Source: Blautia pseudococcoides (lineage in GTDB: Bacteria > Bacillota > Clostridia > Lachnospirales > Lachnospiraceae). Taken from it: DNA of 64,000 bases. Below, piece after piece: positions 43,837 to 52,996 of the stretch (the first letter of the stretch is position 1; the number at the start of each line of letters is the position of its first letter). The notes beneath the pieces are model-generated. The model made no database searches. It saw only the letters and a list, made by a program, of their open reading frames with translations, and was not told the origin of the DNA. A program made the position numbers and the translations under genes. Location: positions 1,331,001-1,395,000 of the forward strand of contig NZ_CP015405.2 in assembly GCF_001689125.2 (NCBI RefSeq), in the 5' to 3' direction.

Positions 43837-45024
43837 CTATTCTGTGAATTCATTCAAGGCTCTGCCTATGCGCATAATACCTTCCGATATTTTATCTTCC
43901 GGCATATTAGAAAAGTTTATCCTGAGAGTATTACACTTCTTTGTGTTTGGAAAAAAGGAAGTTCCGGGAACAAATGCAACGTTGTGTTCCAGGCACTTTT
44001 CCAGCAGCCTGGTAGTATCAATTTTTTCATTCAGCTCGATCCAGAGAAAAAGTCCGCCTTCAGGCTTTGTAAACGTAATATCCGAAGGAAAAGCGCTGCG
44101 GATAGCTTTAATAGCTGTGTCACGCCGTTTCCGGTATACCTCACGTATTTTATCAATATGGGCATCCATATCATATTTTTCCAGATAAGCGGAGATAACC
44201 ATCTGGGCTATGGTATTACACTGCAGGTCTACGCCCTGTTTTACAAGAACATATTTACGGATGACCTCTTTTTCCCCGGCGATCCATCCAATCCGGTAGC
44301 CAGGGCAGAAGATTTTTGAAAAAGTTCCTGTACAGAGAACATTGCCTGCCTTGTCAAGGGACTTTACGGATGGCAGAAAATCGCCCTCATATCTAAGCTC
44401 GCCATAGGGATTGTCTTCTAAAACCGCCACATTATATTTAGCGGAAATCTCTGCAAGCTGTTGTCTGCGTTCCAGGCTCCAGGTTCTTCCTGTGGGATTC
44501 TGGAAATCAGGAATCACATAAATCAGCTTTGCTGTCGGGTATTTTTCCAAAGCTTTTTCCAGTTCGGACATGATCATGCCGCTATCATCTGTAGGGATTT
44601 CTGCGAATTTACAGCTATATGCTTTAAAAGCGCTGAGGGCGGCCAGATAAGTGGGGCTTTCACACAGCACCACATCCCCTTCGTCCAAGAAAACTTTTCC
44701 GGAAAGGTCAAGGGCCTGCTGGGAGCCATGGGTGATCAAAATATTTTCATCACAGAAAGATGTGCCGAGCCGGGTATTCATCCGCTTGGCAATCCATTCC
44801 CTGAGAGGCTGATAACCTTCCGTTGTGGCATATTGCAATGCGTGTTCCCCGTTATGGTCCAGAACATAATTGTTGACAGTTTTGATCTCCTCTATGGGGA
44901 ACAGTTCAGGGGCCGGCAGTCCTCCGGCAAAGGAAATGACTTCCGGCTGCTCTGTGAGTTTCAAAAGCTCCCTGATCTCGGAAGCGGTAACAGATGACAT
45001 TCTTTTCGCATATTTGTATTCCAT
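43837..45024 (-). CDS. PLP-dependent class I/II aminotransferase
   Basis: Cytosolic enzyme of 395 residues similar to 2-aminoadipate and aromatic/branched-chain aminotransferases. PLP-binding features are visible: GSQQALDL, the Asn/Pro block PDFQNPTGRTW, and the Schiff-base Lys in TGTFSKIFCPGYRIGW, with the substrate-carboxylate Arg in LRINFS near the end. It lies 20 bp downstream of a MocR regulator whose own aminotransferase domain is similar, so the pair probably form an operon in which the regulator senses the enzyme's substrate or PLP. AAGGAG is upstream of the ATG. Confidence 0.83.
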   Translation of the reverse strand: MEYKYAKRMSSVTASEIRELLKLTEQPEVISFAGGLPAPELFPIEEIKTVNNYVLDHNGEHALQYATTEGYQPLREWIAKRMNTRLGTSFCDENILITHGSQQALDLSGKVFLDEGDVVLCESPTYLAALSAFKAYSCKFAEIPTDDSGMIMSELEKALEKYPTAKLIYVIPDFQNPTGRTWSLERRQQLAEISAKYNVAVLEDNPYGELRYEGDFLPSVKSLDKAGNVLCTGTFSKIFCPGYRIGWIAGEKEVIRKYVLVKQGVDLQCNTIAQMVISAYLEKYDMDAHIDKIREVYRKRRDTAIKAIRSAFPSDITFTKPEGGLFLWIELNEKIDTTRLLEKCLEHNVAFVPGTSFFPNTKKCNTLRINFSNMPEDKISEGIMRIGRALNEFTE

Positions 45025-45044
45025 GAGAAAACTCCTTTACATAT

Positions 45045-46556
45045 TTATAATATAGGGTTTATTTCATTGTCATGCCATGGTTCGTCCTCCTGATGAGCCA
45101 TGAGCAGTTTTCTTATCACGTCACATAAAATTTTAATACCATAAACGATTTTATCCTTTGGGGGAAAGGTAAAGTTTAAGCGGATATAGTTTTCCCCCTT
45201 TTGTTTTGTCAGATAAGCGGGCATTCCGGGCAGAATGGCGACTCCGTTTTTGGCCGCCTGCGAAGCCAGCAGATCTGCTGACAGGCCGTCCGGGAGCCTG
45301 CACCACAGGTAATACCCGCCGTCCGGTATAGCAAAGGACAATTCAAAAGGAGCATACTGTTTCAGGGCATCCACCATCATGTCTCTTCTTTCCCGGTACT
45401 CCCTGCGTATGAATTCCACATATTTTTCCATCTCGCCATTTACAATAAACCGTTCCACAATTTGCTGTGATATGCAGCAGGAATGTAAATCCACAAGCTG
45501 CCGGATACTGGAAAAATGATGGATCAGTTTTTTGTCCGCGCAGATCCAGCCCAGGCGCAGACCGGGGTAGATGGTTTTGGAAAAAGAACTGAGATAGATG
45601 ACATTCCCGTTCTTATCCATTGTTTTCAAAGGCGCAGTGGTCTGCCCCTCAAAACTCAGTTCACTGTAGGGGTCATCCTCCAGAATTGGTATGGCATATT
45701 TACCAGCCAATTCCAGAAGCCGGACCCTCTTGGCGGTGCTCATGCATACACCGCAGGGATTATGGTATGTGGGCATGGTGTAGATTAATTTGGGGTGATA
45801 ACGGATCAAAAGCTGCTCCAGTATTTTCATATCCATCCCATCATTTTCCATGGGTACTGCCATAAGTCTGGCACCCATAGCGCGGAAACTCTGTATTGCA
45901 GGGAAAAAGGACGGCTCTTCAATCAGCACAATATCCCCCGGGTTGACAAAGGCCCGGGCTGCCAGGTCTATGCCCTCCTGTGAACCGGAAACGATCATAA
46001 TCTCGGAAGGGTGGCAGAAGCAGGAGCGCTTTTGCATATAGGACGCCATGACCTTTCGCAGAGAGGAAAAACCTGCCACGGGAGAGACAAGCAGTCCTTT
46101 GGGATTGGACAATAAGTCGTGTTCCATTCCTTTGAATGCCTGAATCGGAGGATTTTCAAAGGAGGCGATTCCGGCCGCGAAGGATATGACATCCTTTTGG
46201 TTTGCCATTTCCAGATATTTATTCACATCAAAGGTATCACGGTTCTTCAGATAATCACTGAACAGATACTCCCACATAGGTTCTTTACGGGATTCTGTTT
46301 TGCGGACTGCGGGTGCTGTCTCTTTGACAGCAATGGTTCCCCTTCCCACGTGGGAGGTGAGCAGCCCGTCGGCCTTTAATTCTTTATATGCGTTCAGCAC
46401 AGTTGTGCGGTTTACACCCAGTGTATCGGCTAACTGGCGTTCCGATGGGAATTGAAAACCATCGGGAATTTCACCGGATATGATCTGAGACTGTATCTGT
46501 TCCGCAATTTGTTTGTATAGGGGTGTCTTTATTGATTTGTCTATTTGAATTCTCAT
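45045..46556 (-). CDS. MocR/GabR-type regulator (GntR DNA-binding domain fused to aminotransferase fold)
   Basis: Transcription regulator of 503 residues. Residues 1-70 are a GntR winged helix (PLYKQIAEQIQSQII, LADTLGVNRTTVLNAYKELKADGLL). From about 115 on it is a fold-type I aminotransferase domain with PLP Lys in YLSSFSKTIYPGLRLGW and IRLNF near the end. Such proteins bind PLP with an amine or amino acid and change DNA binding without turning over substrate. I start it at 46556, where GGAGGAG precedes the ATG, instead of 46619. A promoter with a 12-bp inverted repeat lies directly upstream. Confidence 0.85.
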   Translation of the reverse strand: MRIQIDKSIKTPLYKQIAEQIQSQIISGEIPDGFQFPSERQLADTLGVNRTTVLNAYKELKADGLLTSHVGRGTIAVKETAPAVRKTESRKEPMWEYLFSDYLKNRDTFDVNKYLEMANQKDVISFAAGIASFENPPIQAFKGMEHDLLSNPKGLLVSPVAGFSSLRKVMASYMQKRSCFCHPSEIMIVSGSQEGIDLAARAFVNPGDIVLIEEPSFFPAIQSFRAMGARLMAVPMENDGMDMKILEQLLIRYHPKLIYTMPTYHNPCGVCMSTAKRVRLLELAGKYAIPILEDDPYSELSFEGQTTAPLKTMDKNGNVIYLSSFSKTIYPGLRLGWICADKKLIHHFSSIRQLVDLHSCCISQQIVERFIVNGEMEKYVEFIRREYRERRDMMVDALKQYAPFELSFAIPDGGYYLWCRLPDGLSADLLASQAAKNGVAILPGMPAYLTKQKGENYIRLNFTFPPKDKIVYGIKILCDVIRKLLMAHQEDEPWHDNEINPIL

Positions 46557-46587
46557 TGGCTCCTCCATTTGGTTCGGTCCAATGAAT

Positions 46588-46648
46588 AGTATAAATGGGA
46601 ATTGGCTGTATATCAACAACCAATTGTAGTTAAGTTTATACAGCCAAT
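46588..46648 (-). promoter_or_regulatory. MocR promoter with 12-bp inverted repeat operator
   Basis: On the - strand, TTGATA (46611-46616) and TATACT (46588-46593) are 17 bp apart. The perfect inverted repeat ATTGGCTGTATA (46601-46612) / TATACAGCCAAT (46637-46648) puts one arm between the -35 and -10 boxes and the other upstream, ideal for autoregulation by a dimeric MocR protein. Confidence 0.65.
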
Positions 46649-46789
46649 TTTTTGTTTACAAGTTGGAGATTATTAAAGCTGCATAGGAGATTTGGTGAGA
46701 GAAGTGGAAGAGAGGGTGTCTGCAGCAAATCACAGATGGTTTGTATTTTTCCAGGAGTTTTAAAGCCTCTTTTTGACCGTTTGCCGAAT

Positions 46790-47014
46790 GATGCTAGATA
46801 AAGTCCAAAATCGCGGCAGAACTGGAGATGGGCCGGCTCCCTGTCCGGGAAGCGCTTCGGATACTTGCCGGCGCCGTCCGGAAATCTCTTGAATATGCAG
46901 GAAAGCACGGCGCAGCATCTCAGGATTTTACGCCTCCTTGAGAATAAGGAAGAAGATGCATTGGAGAAAGCGCTGGCAGATCATGTGGAATGGTCTCTGC
47001 GGGTGTTTAAATAA
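46790..47014 (+). pseudogene. GntR/FCD-family regulator remnant
   Basis: Two short pieces in different frames are readable. The first (near 46816-46863) is AELEMGRLPVREALRILA, the recognition helix of a FadR-type GntR regulator. The second (46895-47014) is ESTAQHLRILRLLENKEEDA to HVEWSLRVFK, the end of the FCD ligand domain. Most of the FCD domain between them is deleted. An opposite-strand frame covering the region is not supported by any motif. Confidence 0.6.
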
Positions 47015-47053
47015 GGCTTTCTATGATGGATGCTATATCATAGAAAGCCTTTT
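47013..47053. terminator. Bidirectional terminator
   Basis: AAGGCTTTCTATGA pairs perfectly with TCATAGAAAGCCTT and is followed by TTTATG; A/T flanks suit both strands. It ends the GntR remnant on the + strand and the serine hydrolase gene on the - strand. Confidence 0.8.
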
Positions 47054-47069
47054 ATGATTCATATAAAGA

Positions 47070-48059
47070 TCAAGAGAAATTTTTGTCAAAGGCAGGTTCC
47101 ACATAATCTTTGATAAAAGCGATCCGGTCTTTAACATTCTTCGTAAAAAGAGAAGCAATGGAAACCACCATCTCCCTGTGCGTATTCACATAAATAACAT
47201 TTCCCCCATCTCCCATAGCAGAAAATCCTTGCTCCGTATCCCCGGATATCCACCATAAATATCCATAAGGAAGACTGCATTTTTCCCATCGGCTGTGTTC
47301 TTTTGTGCTCTCCTCTGTCCAGCTTTTGGATACAATTTGTTTTCCGTTCCACACTCCGCCATTTAAGTATAACTGCCCTATTTTTGCCATATCCACAGGT
47401 GAAAGCGAAAGTCCCCAGCCCCCTGTATTGTTCCCGGCCGGGTCGGAGGCCCAGCCGCTGATATTTGTGGACGTATTGAATGCCATCTGCTCCTCTTTAC
47501 TTTGAAACGTTAAACTGCGCGCAACGGCAATTCCCAGGGGAGAAAATAAATTCTCTGACGCGAAATCAAATACAGACCGGCCGGTGGAATTGGAAAGGAT
47601 GCCGGATAAGATATCGGGTCCGATAAGGGGAGTATAACAAAAGTCCCCAATCTGCCCCCGGCCTCCCAATAGATTGAGCGTGAATTTGACAAAATTGTCA
47701 CTGGTAAAATATTTTATATAAGGCGCGAACTTATATTTGTAAGGTGCTGTCATGGTCAGCAGATGTTCCAGTGTAATATTTTGTATGGTTTTTTCTCCTT
47801 TTTTCACGGTGTAGTCCGGGAAGAAATCCAGCACTTTTTGACTGACACTTTTGATATATCCCTGGTCCATGGCAATTCCGACCAATACCGAAAGGATACT
47901 TTTTGTAACGGAGTACACATGTATACGGCAGTCAGCAGTGCATCCGTTAAAATACTTCTCATATAAGGTTTCTCCGTTTTTTAGGACAACCATGCCCCCG
48001 ATATTGCTGTGATCTTTGTTTATGACTTTTTCCAGTTCTGTTATCTTTTCCTGATTCAT
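47070..48059 (-). CDS. Serine hydrolase of the class C beta-lactamase-like family
   Basis: A 329-residue protein with the penicillin-binding/esterase fold. The nucleophile is S50 in the SVTK motif (S50-x-x-K53), and a Tyr in FCYTPLIG around residue 144 fits the second motif. The WASDPAGNNTGGWGLSLSPVDMAKIGQLYLNGG stretch, read as separate motifs, is typical of this family. There is no signal peptide, so it is probably cytosolic and more likely an esterase or peptidase than a resistance beta-lactamase. It follows the MerR gene by 39 bp in the same direction, which suggests it is a target of that regulator. Confidence 0.75.
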   Translation of the reverse strand: MNQEKITELEKVINKDHSNIGGMVVLKNGETLYEKYFNGCTADCRIHVYSVTKSILSVLVGIAMDQGYIKSVSQKVLDFFPDYTVKKGEKTIQNITLEHLLTMTAPYKYKFAPYIKYFTSDNFVKFTLNLLGGRGQIGDFCYTPLIGPDILSGILSNSTGRSVFDFASENLFSPLGIAVARSLTFQSKEEQMAFNTSTNISGWASDPAGNNTGGWGLSLSPVDMAKIGQLYLNGGVWNGKQIVSKSWTEESTKEHSRWEKCSLPYGYLWWISGDTEQGFSAMGDGGNVIYVNTHREMVVSIASLFTKNVKDRIAFIKDYVEPAFDKNFS

Positions 48060-48098
48060 TTGGTGTTCTCCTTAATGGTTTGTTTTCCTGCCCCGGAC

Positions 48099-48926
48099 TT
48101 ATAATGTCTTCTTTTTGACAAGATAATATATTTCGGTGATCAGCTCATTTTCTGATGCAGCCCGGGAGGGATCTGTGATATACACTTCATACAGAAGGCT
48201 GCTTCCTTCATACCCCTCTCTTTCTGCCCATTCCCGCTGTTTCGCATATACGGAGGGCAGTTCTGTGTAGGAGCCGTGCAGGACTGTCTTTATACACAGA
48301 CCGGGGCAGAAATTCCTGGTTCCCGTGGCGTATTCCTTCACCGGGACAGCAAATTCCGTATCCAGACCAAAGGGGCTGAATTCGTCACTGTGGAAAAGGA
48401 CCATGGGTGGAGCTGCAGGCGTCAGTCTTTTATCCTTTATTTTTTTAAATAATTGTCCGTAGCATTTTCCATATTCTTCGGGAAATTCATACTCGTGTAC
48501 CATTTTGCGAATAGATATAAGGTACATTTCAGGTACTTCCGTAAGCCGGATATTAATGTTTTCCATATAAGACATAATGGAGTTTCCCTGTTTTAAGTTG
48601 GAGATATCCTGATTTAGCTGCTCCAGTGTCTTTTGGTATTCCCGCACCTGTTTTTCAATTTCCTTTTCTTTTTTCATAAGTGCCAGACAAAGTGCCTCGT
48701 CCTGTAATTCTTCCGTGTTTCGTATGGTTTTGATTTCCTCCAAAGAAAAATTATAGGATTTCAGACGATTGATAAACAGCATGGTTTCCAGCTGATCTAT
48801 GGAATAATAGCGATATCCATTTTCCGGATCGATCTCCTCAGGTTGGATCAGCCCGATTTCCGCATAATAGCGGAGCGTCTTAGCAGATACCTTGCATATA
48901 TTTGAAAATTCGCCGATGGTTAACAA
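48099..48926 (-). CDS. MerR-family regulator with GyrI-like effector domain (BmrR-like)
   Basis: A 275-residue regulator. Residues 2-70 form the MerR winged helix (IGEFSNICKVSAKTLRYYAEIGLI), followed by a long coiled-coil helix (about 75-120) and a GyrI-like C-terminal domain (from about 125) that usually binds hydrophobic cationic drugs. The start codon is TTG at 48926, with GGGAGG eight bases upstream. Its promoter has the unusual 19-bp spacer and central dyad that MerR proteins untwist, so it very likely controls itself and the serine hydrolase. Confidence 0.85.
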   Translation of the reverse strand: MLTIGEFSNICKVSAKTLRYYAEIGLIQPEEIDPENGYRYYSIDQLETMLFINRLKSYNFSLEEIKTIRNTEELQDEALCLALMKKEKEIEKQVREYQKTLEQLNQDISNLKQGNSIMSYMENINIRLTEVPEMYLISIRKMVHEYEFPEEYGKCYGQLFKKIKDKRLTPAAPPMVLFHSDEFSPFGLDTEFAVPVKEYATGTRNFCPGLCIKTVLHGSYTELPSVYAKQREWAEREGYEGSSLLYEVYITDPSRAASENELITEIYYLVKKKTL

Positions 48927-48957
48927 TAGCAGCCCTCCCTTTCGTGTTTCTTGCCTT

Positions 48958-48988
48958 ATCTTACACCTTGCCCTAAGGGAAAGGTCAA
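48958..48988 (-). promoter_or_regulatory. MerR-type promoter with 19-bp spacer and dyad
   Basis: On the - strand, TTGACC (48983-48988) and TAAGAT (48958-48963) are 19 bp apart. A 21-bp dyad at 48965-48985 with arms ACCTT and AAGGT around CCCT/AGGG occupies the spacer. This is the textbook arrangement of a MerR-activated promoter. Confidence 0.75.
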
Positions 48989-49017
48989 TACACCATTTTC
49001 AGGAAAAGATGAAGGGA

Positions 49018-51273
49018 TCAATGTTCCAAAGATTTTCGGAGGTATCTGGCTGTAATGGTGTCCGCGCTGTCCGCCATTTCCTGAGGGGTACCGGTAAAGA
49101 CTATCCGGCCTCCGGAAGTTCCGCCGTCAGGTCCCACGTCTATGATATAATCGGCCTGTTTCATAACATCCAGATTATGTTCGATCACAATGACCGTGCT
49201 GCCGCGCTTCACAAATCCGTCCAAAAGTCTCATGATATTTTTTACATCTGAGGCGTGCAGTCCTGTTGTGGGTTCGTCCAGAAGGTAGATATTCCCTTTT
49301 TTGTCCAGGTGTTTTGCCAGTTTCACCCTCTGACGCTCACCTCCGGAGAGCGTGGAGAGAGGCTGTCCGAGAGTCAGGTAGGAAAGTCCCACCTCAATCA
49401 TGGCCTGGAGTTGTCTGCGGATTTTTTTGTTTTCCTGGAAGAACTCCGCAGCTTCCTCAGCAGTCATGTTCAGGATATCTAAAATATTTTTACCTTTAAA
49501 CCGGTAAGACAATGCTTCCCCGCTGTACCGGCTGCCCTCACAGACTTCGCACACTGTAGTGACAGGGTCCATAAAGACCAGTTCTGTTACAACGATACCC
49601 TTTCCTTTGCAGGCGGGGCAGGCGCCTTTGCTGTTAAATGAAAAGAGGGAGGCATCTACTCCGTTTTCTGCTGCCAGCAGTTTGCGGATATCGTCAAAGA
49701 ACCCCAAAAACGTTGCCGGTGTGGAACGGCCGGTGGCTGTGATAGGAGACTGGTCCACCAGGACCACTCGGTCCGCATACTGCTGTGCGAACACATCGCG
49801 GATCAGGCTGGACTTGCCGGAGCCGGCCACACCGGTGACAACAGTCAGCACATTGGTTGGGATATCAACAGAGACTTGTTTCAGATTGTGAATATCTGCG
49901 TTTCTTACCGGCAGGAACTGGCTGGCTTTTCTGGGGTTTGGTTTGATGGGGATATATTCCAGCATGGCGTTCCCCGTCAGTGTTTTGGAGTGGAGCAGCC
50001 CTTCATAACTGCCCTGATACAAAATCTGTCCGCCGTTTCTGCCTGCCAGTGGGCCTACATCAATCACCTCATCCGCAACGGAGATAACATCCTTGTCATG
50101 CTCCACCACAAGGACGGTGTTCCCTCTATTTCGCAGGCTCTGCAGCAGTTTAGTCATACGGTGGACATCCCGTGGATGCATTCCGGTACTCGGTTCATCA
50201 AAAATGTAAGTCATGCCTGTGAGGGAGCTGCCCATATAGCGGACCAGTTTCAGACGCTGTGCTTCCCCTCCTGACAGGGTAGTGGATTCCCGGTTCATGC
50301 TGAGATAGGGAAGTCCGATATCAATCATGCGGGTCAGGGAAGACGTCAGGGTGTTGACAATAGCCTGCCCTCTGGGATCGGTGATCGCCTGCAGGATAGT
50401 GCAGAGTTTTGTGAATTCCATATCACACATTTCGTCAATGCGGTATCCGTTCACCCGACAGGAGAGCGCGGCTTTATTCAGCCGCTTTCCACGGCAGACA
50501 GGGCATTCCCGCTCTTTTACCAGTTTCTTCAGACGGAGAAGGGAGCGGTCACTGGAGTTTGACAGATCCCGTTTGATAAGCAGCCGGTTCAGGTGGTTGT
50601 AAATCCCTTCTATCTTTTTATTTACTTGTTCCTGGCCTCGCTCATATGCGCCATATAGCAGAAGATTTCTCTCTTTTTCAGAGTAGTCCTTCCATTTTTT
50701 ATCCAGATCAAACAGCCCGCTCTGGGTATATTGTTTCCAATACCAATTCCCTGCATGGAATGCTGGAAGTTCTACCATACTTTCATTCCAGCTTTTATCC
50801 GGAGCCAGGACCTGATCCATATCCAAATCCAGGATCTTGCCGATACCGGAGCATTCCGGACACATTCCGTTGGGATTATTAAAGGAGAAGTAGGACGCTG
50901 TCCCCACGTAAGGTTCTCCGATCCGGGAAAAGAGCAGACGCAGGGCGGAATACATATCACTGATGGTCCCAACTGTGGACCGGGCGTTTCCCCCCAGTCT
51001 TGACTGGTCTATAATGACAGATGCGGTGAGATTGTCTATAAAATCCACCCTCGGTTTTTTGTATTTGGGCAGTCTGCCGCGGATAAATGCCGTGTAGGTC
51101 TCATTCATCTGCCTCTGGCTTTCGGCTGCTATGGTATCAAATACAATACTGGACTTGCCGGAACCGGAAACACCTGTAAAGACAACGATTTTTTCTTTGG
51201 GTATTTCTAAAGATACATTTTTTAAGTTATTCTGCTTCAACCCCTGGATGATGATTTTTTCTTTATGAGACAT
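49018..51273 (-). CDS. UvrA-like ABC ATPase (UvrA2/drug-resistance type)
   Basis: A 751-residue protein with two ABC ATPase halves. Walker A motifs are GVSGSGKSS (near residue 33) and GVAGSGKSS, signatures are TLSGGEAQR and TLSGGERQR, and Walker B motifs are YIFDEPSTGMH and YLLDEPTTGLH. Zinc-finger Cys pairs CPECSG/CPVCRGKR and CPACKG/CEVCEGSR are present. At about 750 residues it lacks the UvrB-binding and other insertions of housekeeping UvrA (about 940). This class (UvrA2, DrrC-like) is often linked to resistance against DNA-binding drugs. I start it at 51273 behind GTGAGGAAC. No uvrB or uvrC is nearby. Confidence 0.85.
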   Translation of the reverse strand: MSHKEKIIIQGLKQNNLKNVSLEIPKEKIVVFTGVSGSGKSSIVFDTIAAESQRQMNETYTAFIRGRLPKYKKPRVDFIDNLTASVIIDQSRLGGNARSTVGTISDMYSALRLLFSRIGEPYVGTASYFSFNNPNGMCPECSGIGKILDLDMDQVLAPDKSWNESMVELPAFHAGNWYWKQYTQSGLFDLDKKWKDYSEKERNLLLYGAYERGQEQVNKKIEGIYNHLNRLLIKRDLSNSSDRSLLRLKKLVKERECPVCRGKRLNKAALSCRVNGYRIDEMCDMEFTKLCTILQAITDPRGQAIVNTLTSSLTRMIDIGLPYLSMNRESTTLSGGEAQRLKLVRYMGSSLTGMTYIFDEPSTGMHPRDVHRMTKLLQSLRNRGNTVLVVEHDKDVISVADEVIDVGPLAGRNGGQILYQGSYEGLLHSKTLTGNAMLEYIPIKPNPRKASQFLPVRNADIHNLKQVSVDIPTNVLTVVTGVAGSGKSSLIRDVFAQQYADRVVLVDQSPITATGRSTPATFLGFFDDIRKLLAAENGVDASLFSFNSKGACPACKGKGIVVTELVFMDPVTTVCEVCEGSRYSGEALSYRFKGKNILDILNMTAEEAAEFFQENKKIRRQLQAMIEVGLSYLTLGQPLSTLSGGERQRVKLAKHLDKKGNIYLLDEPTTGLHASDVKNIMRLLDGFVKRGSTVIVIEHNLDVMKQADYIIDVGPDGGTSGGRIVFTGTPQEMADSADTITARYLRKSLEH

Positions 51274-51302
51274 GCTGTTCCTCACTTTCTTTTTTGAAGT
51301 AC

Positions 51303-51329
51303 CGTAACTGTTCAGTACCCTCACAGTTA
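51303..51329. repeat. GTAACT hairpin element
   Basis: GTAACTG and CAGTTAC arms enclose TTCAGTACCCTCA in a 27-bp element just upstream of the UvrA-like gene. The element at 63331-63357 on the other strand has the same layout, with the closing G-C pair replaced by A-T. Confidence 0.6.
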
Positions 51330-51407
51330 CGAAATATCATCCATTATAACAGTATATAAAATAAATGTCCTGACTTTTTTTGCTCTTTTATGCCAAGAGC
51401 GGTGCAG

Positions 51408-52108
51408 TCAGATAAGGGCGCCATCCTGCACGGTGATCATGCGGCTGCTGCATTTGGCAGCCTCCGGTGAATGGGTCACCATGATGATCGTCTGTCCGCT
51501 CCTGCGGTTGATCTCACAGAGCAGGTTCATGATCTCTGTCCCTGTTTTGCTGTCCAGATTTCCCGTTGGTCTGCAAAAAGGATTTCAGGACTGCCGATCA
51601 GTGCGCGGGCGATGGCCACCCGCTGCTGCTGGCCGCCGGAGAGTTCCCTGGGTGTATGTCTGCGCCGGTCTGACAGTCCGGTGACCTCCAGAATCCGGCT
51701 GATCTGTTCCTGGTGATCTTTTGTTTTTTTGCCGTCCAGTAGCAGCGGCAGCATAATATTCTCTTCCACGTTCAGATTGGGGATGAGATTGTAGAACTGA
51801 AAGACAAACCCTATTTTTTGTCTTCGTATACGGCTCATTTTTTCATCGTCAAAACCGGAGATGTCCGTTCCGTTTAGAAAAACATGGCCGCTGGTAGGCG
51901 CGTCCAGTCCTCCAAGGATATAAAGAAGCGTGCTTTTTCCAGAGCCGGACGGTCCCATAATGGATACAAATTCCCCTCGGTTTACACGCAGGGACTTTAA
52001 GGAGGAAGAACTGGAAATCCCGTCCTGTCTTGCGGGAAATACAGATGTTCTGACAGGAGAACCTGTGCGAAGCGGGGATACACTTTCAAAATATGATGTG
52101 AAGATCAT
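51408..52108 (-). pseudogene. MacB/LolD-type ABC ATPase gene, frameshifted
   Basis: The frame shows GEFVSIMGPSGSGKSTLL (Walker A), the Q-loop FQFYNLIPNL, signature LSGGQQQR and the start of Walker B (ILFAD), then turns to nonsense. Restoring about four missing bases after GCAGAC recovers [10 protein letters not shown], then [12 protein letters not shown] and MVTHSPEAA to a stop at 51408-51410. The first 40 residues of the frame also do not match the family, so the 5' end is probably damaged too. No permease gene follows. It is a dead remnant of a Bce- or MacB-like transporter. Confidence 0.75.
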
Positions 52109-52133
52109 TTGTACAAAAGAGTAGAACAGCAGT

Positions 52134-52177
52134 AAAAAGGAGCTGATGCACCAGATGATGGGGTACAGCTCCTTTTT
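52134..52177. terminator. Terminator with symmetric A/T flanks
   Basis: AAAAAGGAGCTG (52134-52145) pairs perfectly with CAGCTCCTTTTT (52166-52177). It lies between the broken ATPase and the acetyltransferase promoter and can act on both strands. Confidence 0.8.
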
Positions 52178-52188
52178 GAAAAGAACGC

Positions 52189-52217
52189 TTGTTCTGTACG
52201 CCGCTCTATGTTATACT
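52189..52217 (+). promoter_or_regulatory. Promoter of the acetyltransferase gene
   Basis: TTGTTC (52189-52194) and TATACT (52212-52217) with a 17-bp spacer. The transcript would start near 52224 and carry a leader of about 130 bases before the gene. Confidence 0.65.
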
Positions 52218-52287
52218 GTAAGGGACCAATGTATAAGAACGGATAAAGACCGGGAACCGGAATTTCTGTAAGTAGAGGTGGTATGAG

Positions 52288-52323
52288 GTGAAACGTTGTA
52301 TTGTAATGGCCGGAATAGCTTAG
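52288..52323 (+). CDS. Possible 11-codon leader peptide
   Basis: GTG at 52288 opens a frame reading [11 protein letters not shown] and stops at TAG 52321-52323, with AGAGGTGG ten bases upstream. It lies in the leader of a gene for resistance to a ribosome-targeting drug class, where short peptides often control translation. The call rests only on position and ribosome site. Confidence 0.3.
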   Translation: MKRCIVMAGIA

Positions 52324-52354
52324 AGACCAAATATTGATTTTAGGAGGATTTTAT

Positions 52355-52996
52355 ATGACTATTCCGGAGAAAGAGATTTATCCCCGCACAGGAGATAAAC
52401 AGACTATTTATTTAAAAAGTGTGATCACAGACCCTGGCATAACCGTGGGCGAATATACAATGTATAACGATTTTGTCCATGACCCGGTGCTGTTTGAAAA
52501 GAATAACGTATTATATCATTATCCGATAAACAAGGATAAACTGATCATCGGGAAATTCTGTTCGATTGCCTGTGGCGCGAAATTTCTGTTTAACAGCGCC
52601 AATCATACGTTCCGCTCTTTGTCAACTTATCCGTTTCCGCTTTTCTTTGAAGAGTGGGGGCTGGATAAAAAGAATGTGACGGATTCCTGGGACAACAAAG
52701 GAGATATTGTGATCGGCAGTGACGTGTGGATCGGTTACGAGGCTGTGATCATGGCAGGTGTCACCATTGGAGACGGGGCAGTTATAGGAGCCCGTGCGGT
52801 TGTGACTAAGGATGTTTTGCCCTATACAATTGTGGGAGGGATACCTGCGAAGCCCATAAGAAAGCGCTTTTCAGAGGAAACCATTTCGGCACTGCTTGCA
52901 CTCAAGTGGTGGGACTGGCCAAAAGAAAAGATCGCGCAGAAGATAGAAGCGATTCAATCCGGCTGTGCAGAACAGCTTCGTGAAAACAATCAGTAA
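52355..52996 (+). CDS. Xenobiotic acetyltransferase (Vat/CatB-like, left-handed beta-helix)
   Basis: A 213-residue hexapeptide-repeat acetyltransferase. [25 protein letters not shown], then NSANH with the presumed catalytic base H84, then [26 protein letters not shown] (hexapeptide repeats) and [13 protein letters not shown] are all hallmarks of the family that O-acetylates streptogramin A or chloramphenicol. AGGAGGATTTTAT precedes the ATG at 52355; a start at 52334 overlaps it. Drug choice cannot be decided by eye; length and the ANH motif fit Vat slightly better than CatB. It stands alone with its own promoter. Confidence 0.82.
   Translation: MTIPEKEIYPRTGDKQTIYLKSVITDPGITVGEYTMYNDFVHDPVLFEKNNVLYHYPINKDKLIIGKFCSIACGAKFLFNSANHTFRSLSTYPFPLFFEEWGLDKKNVTDSWDNKGDIVIGSDVWIGYEAVIMAGVTIGDGAVIGARAVVTKDVLPYTIVGGIPAKPIRKRFSEETISALLALKWWDWPKEKIAQKIEAIQSGCAEQLRENNQ

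Noticed and set aside
46636..46908. 90-codon - strand frame
   Set aside because: The + strand holds readable GntR/FCD fragments over the same bases, and the - strand product shows no family feature.
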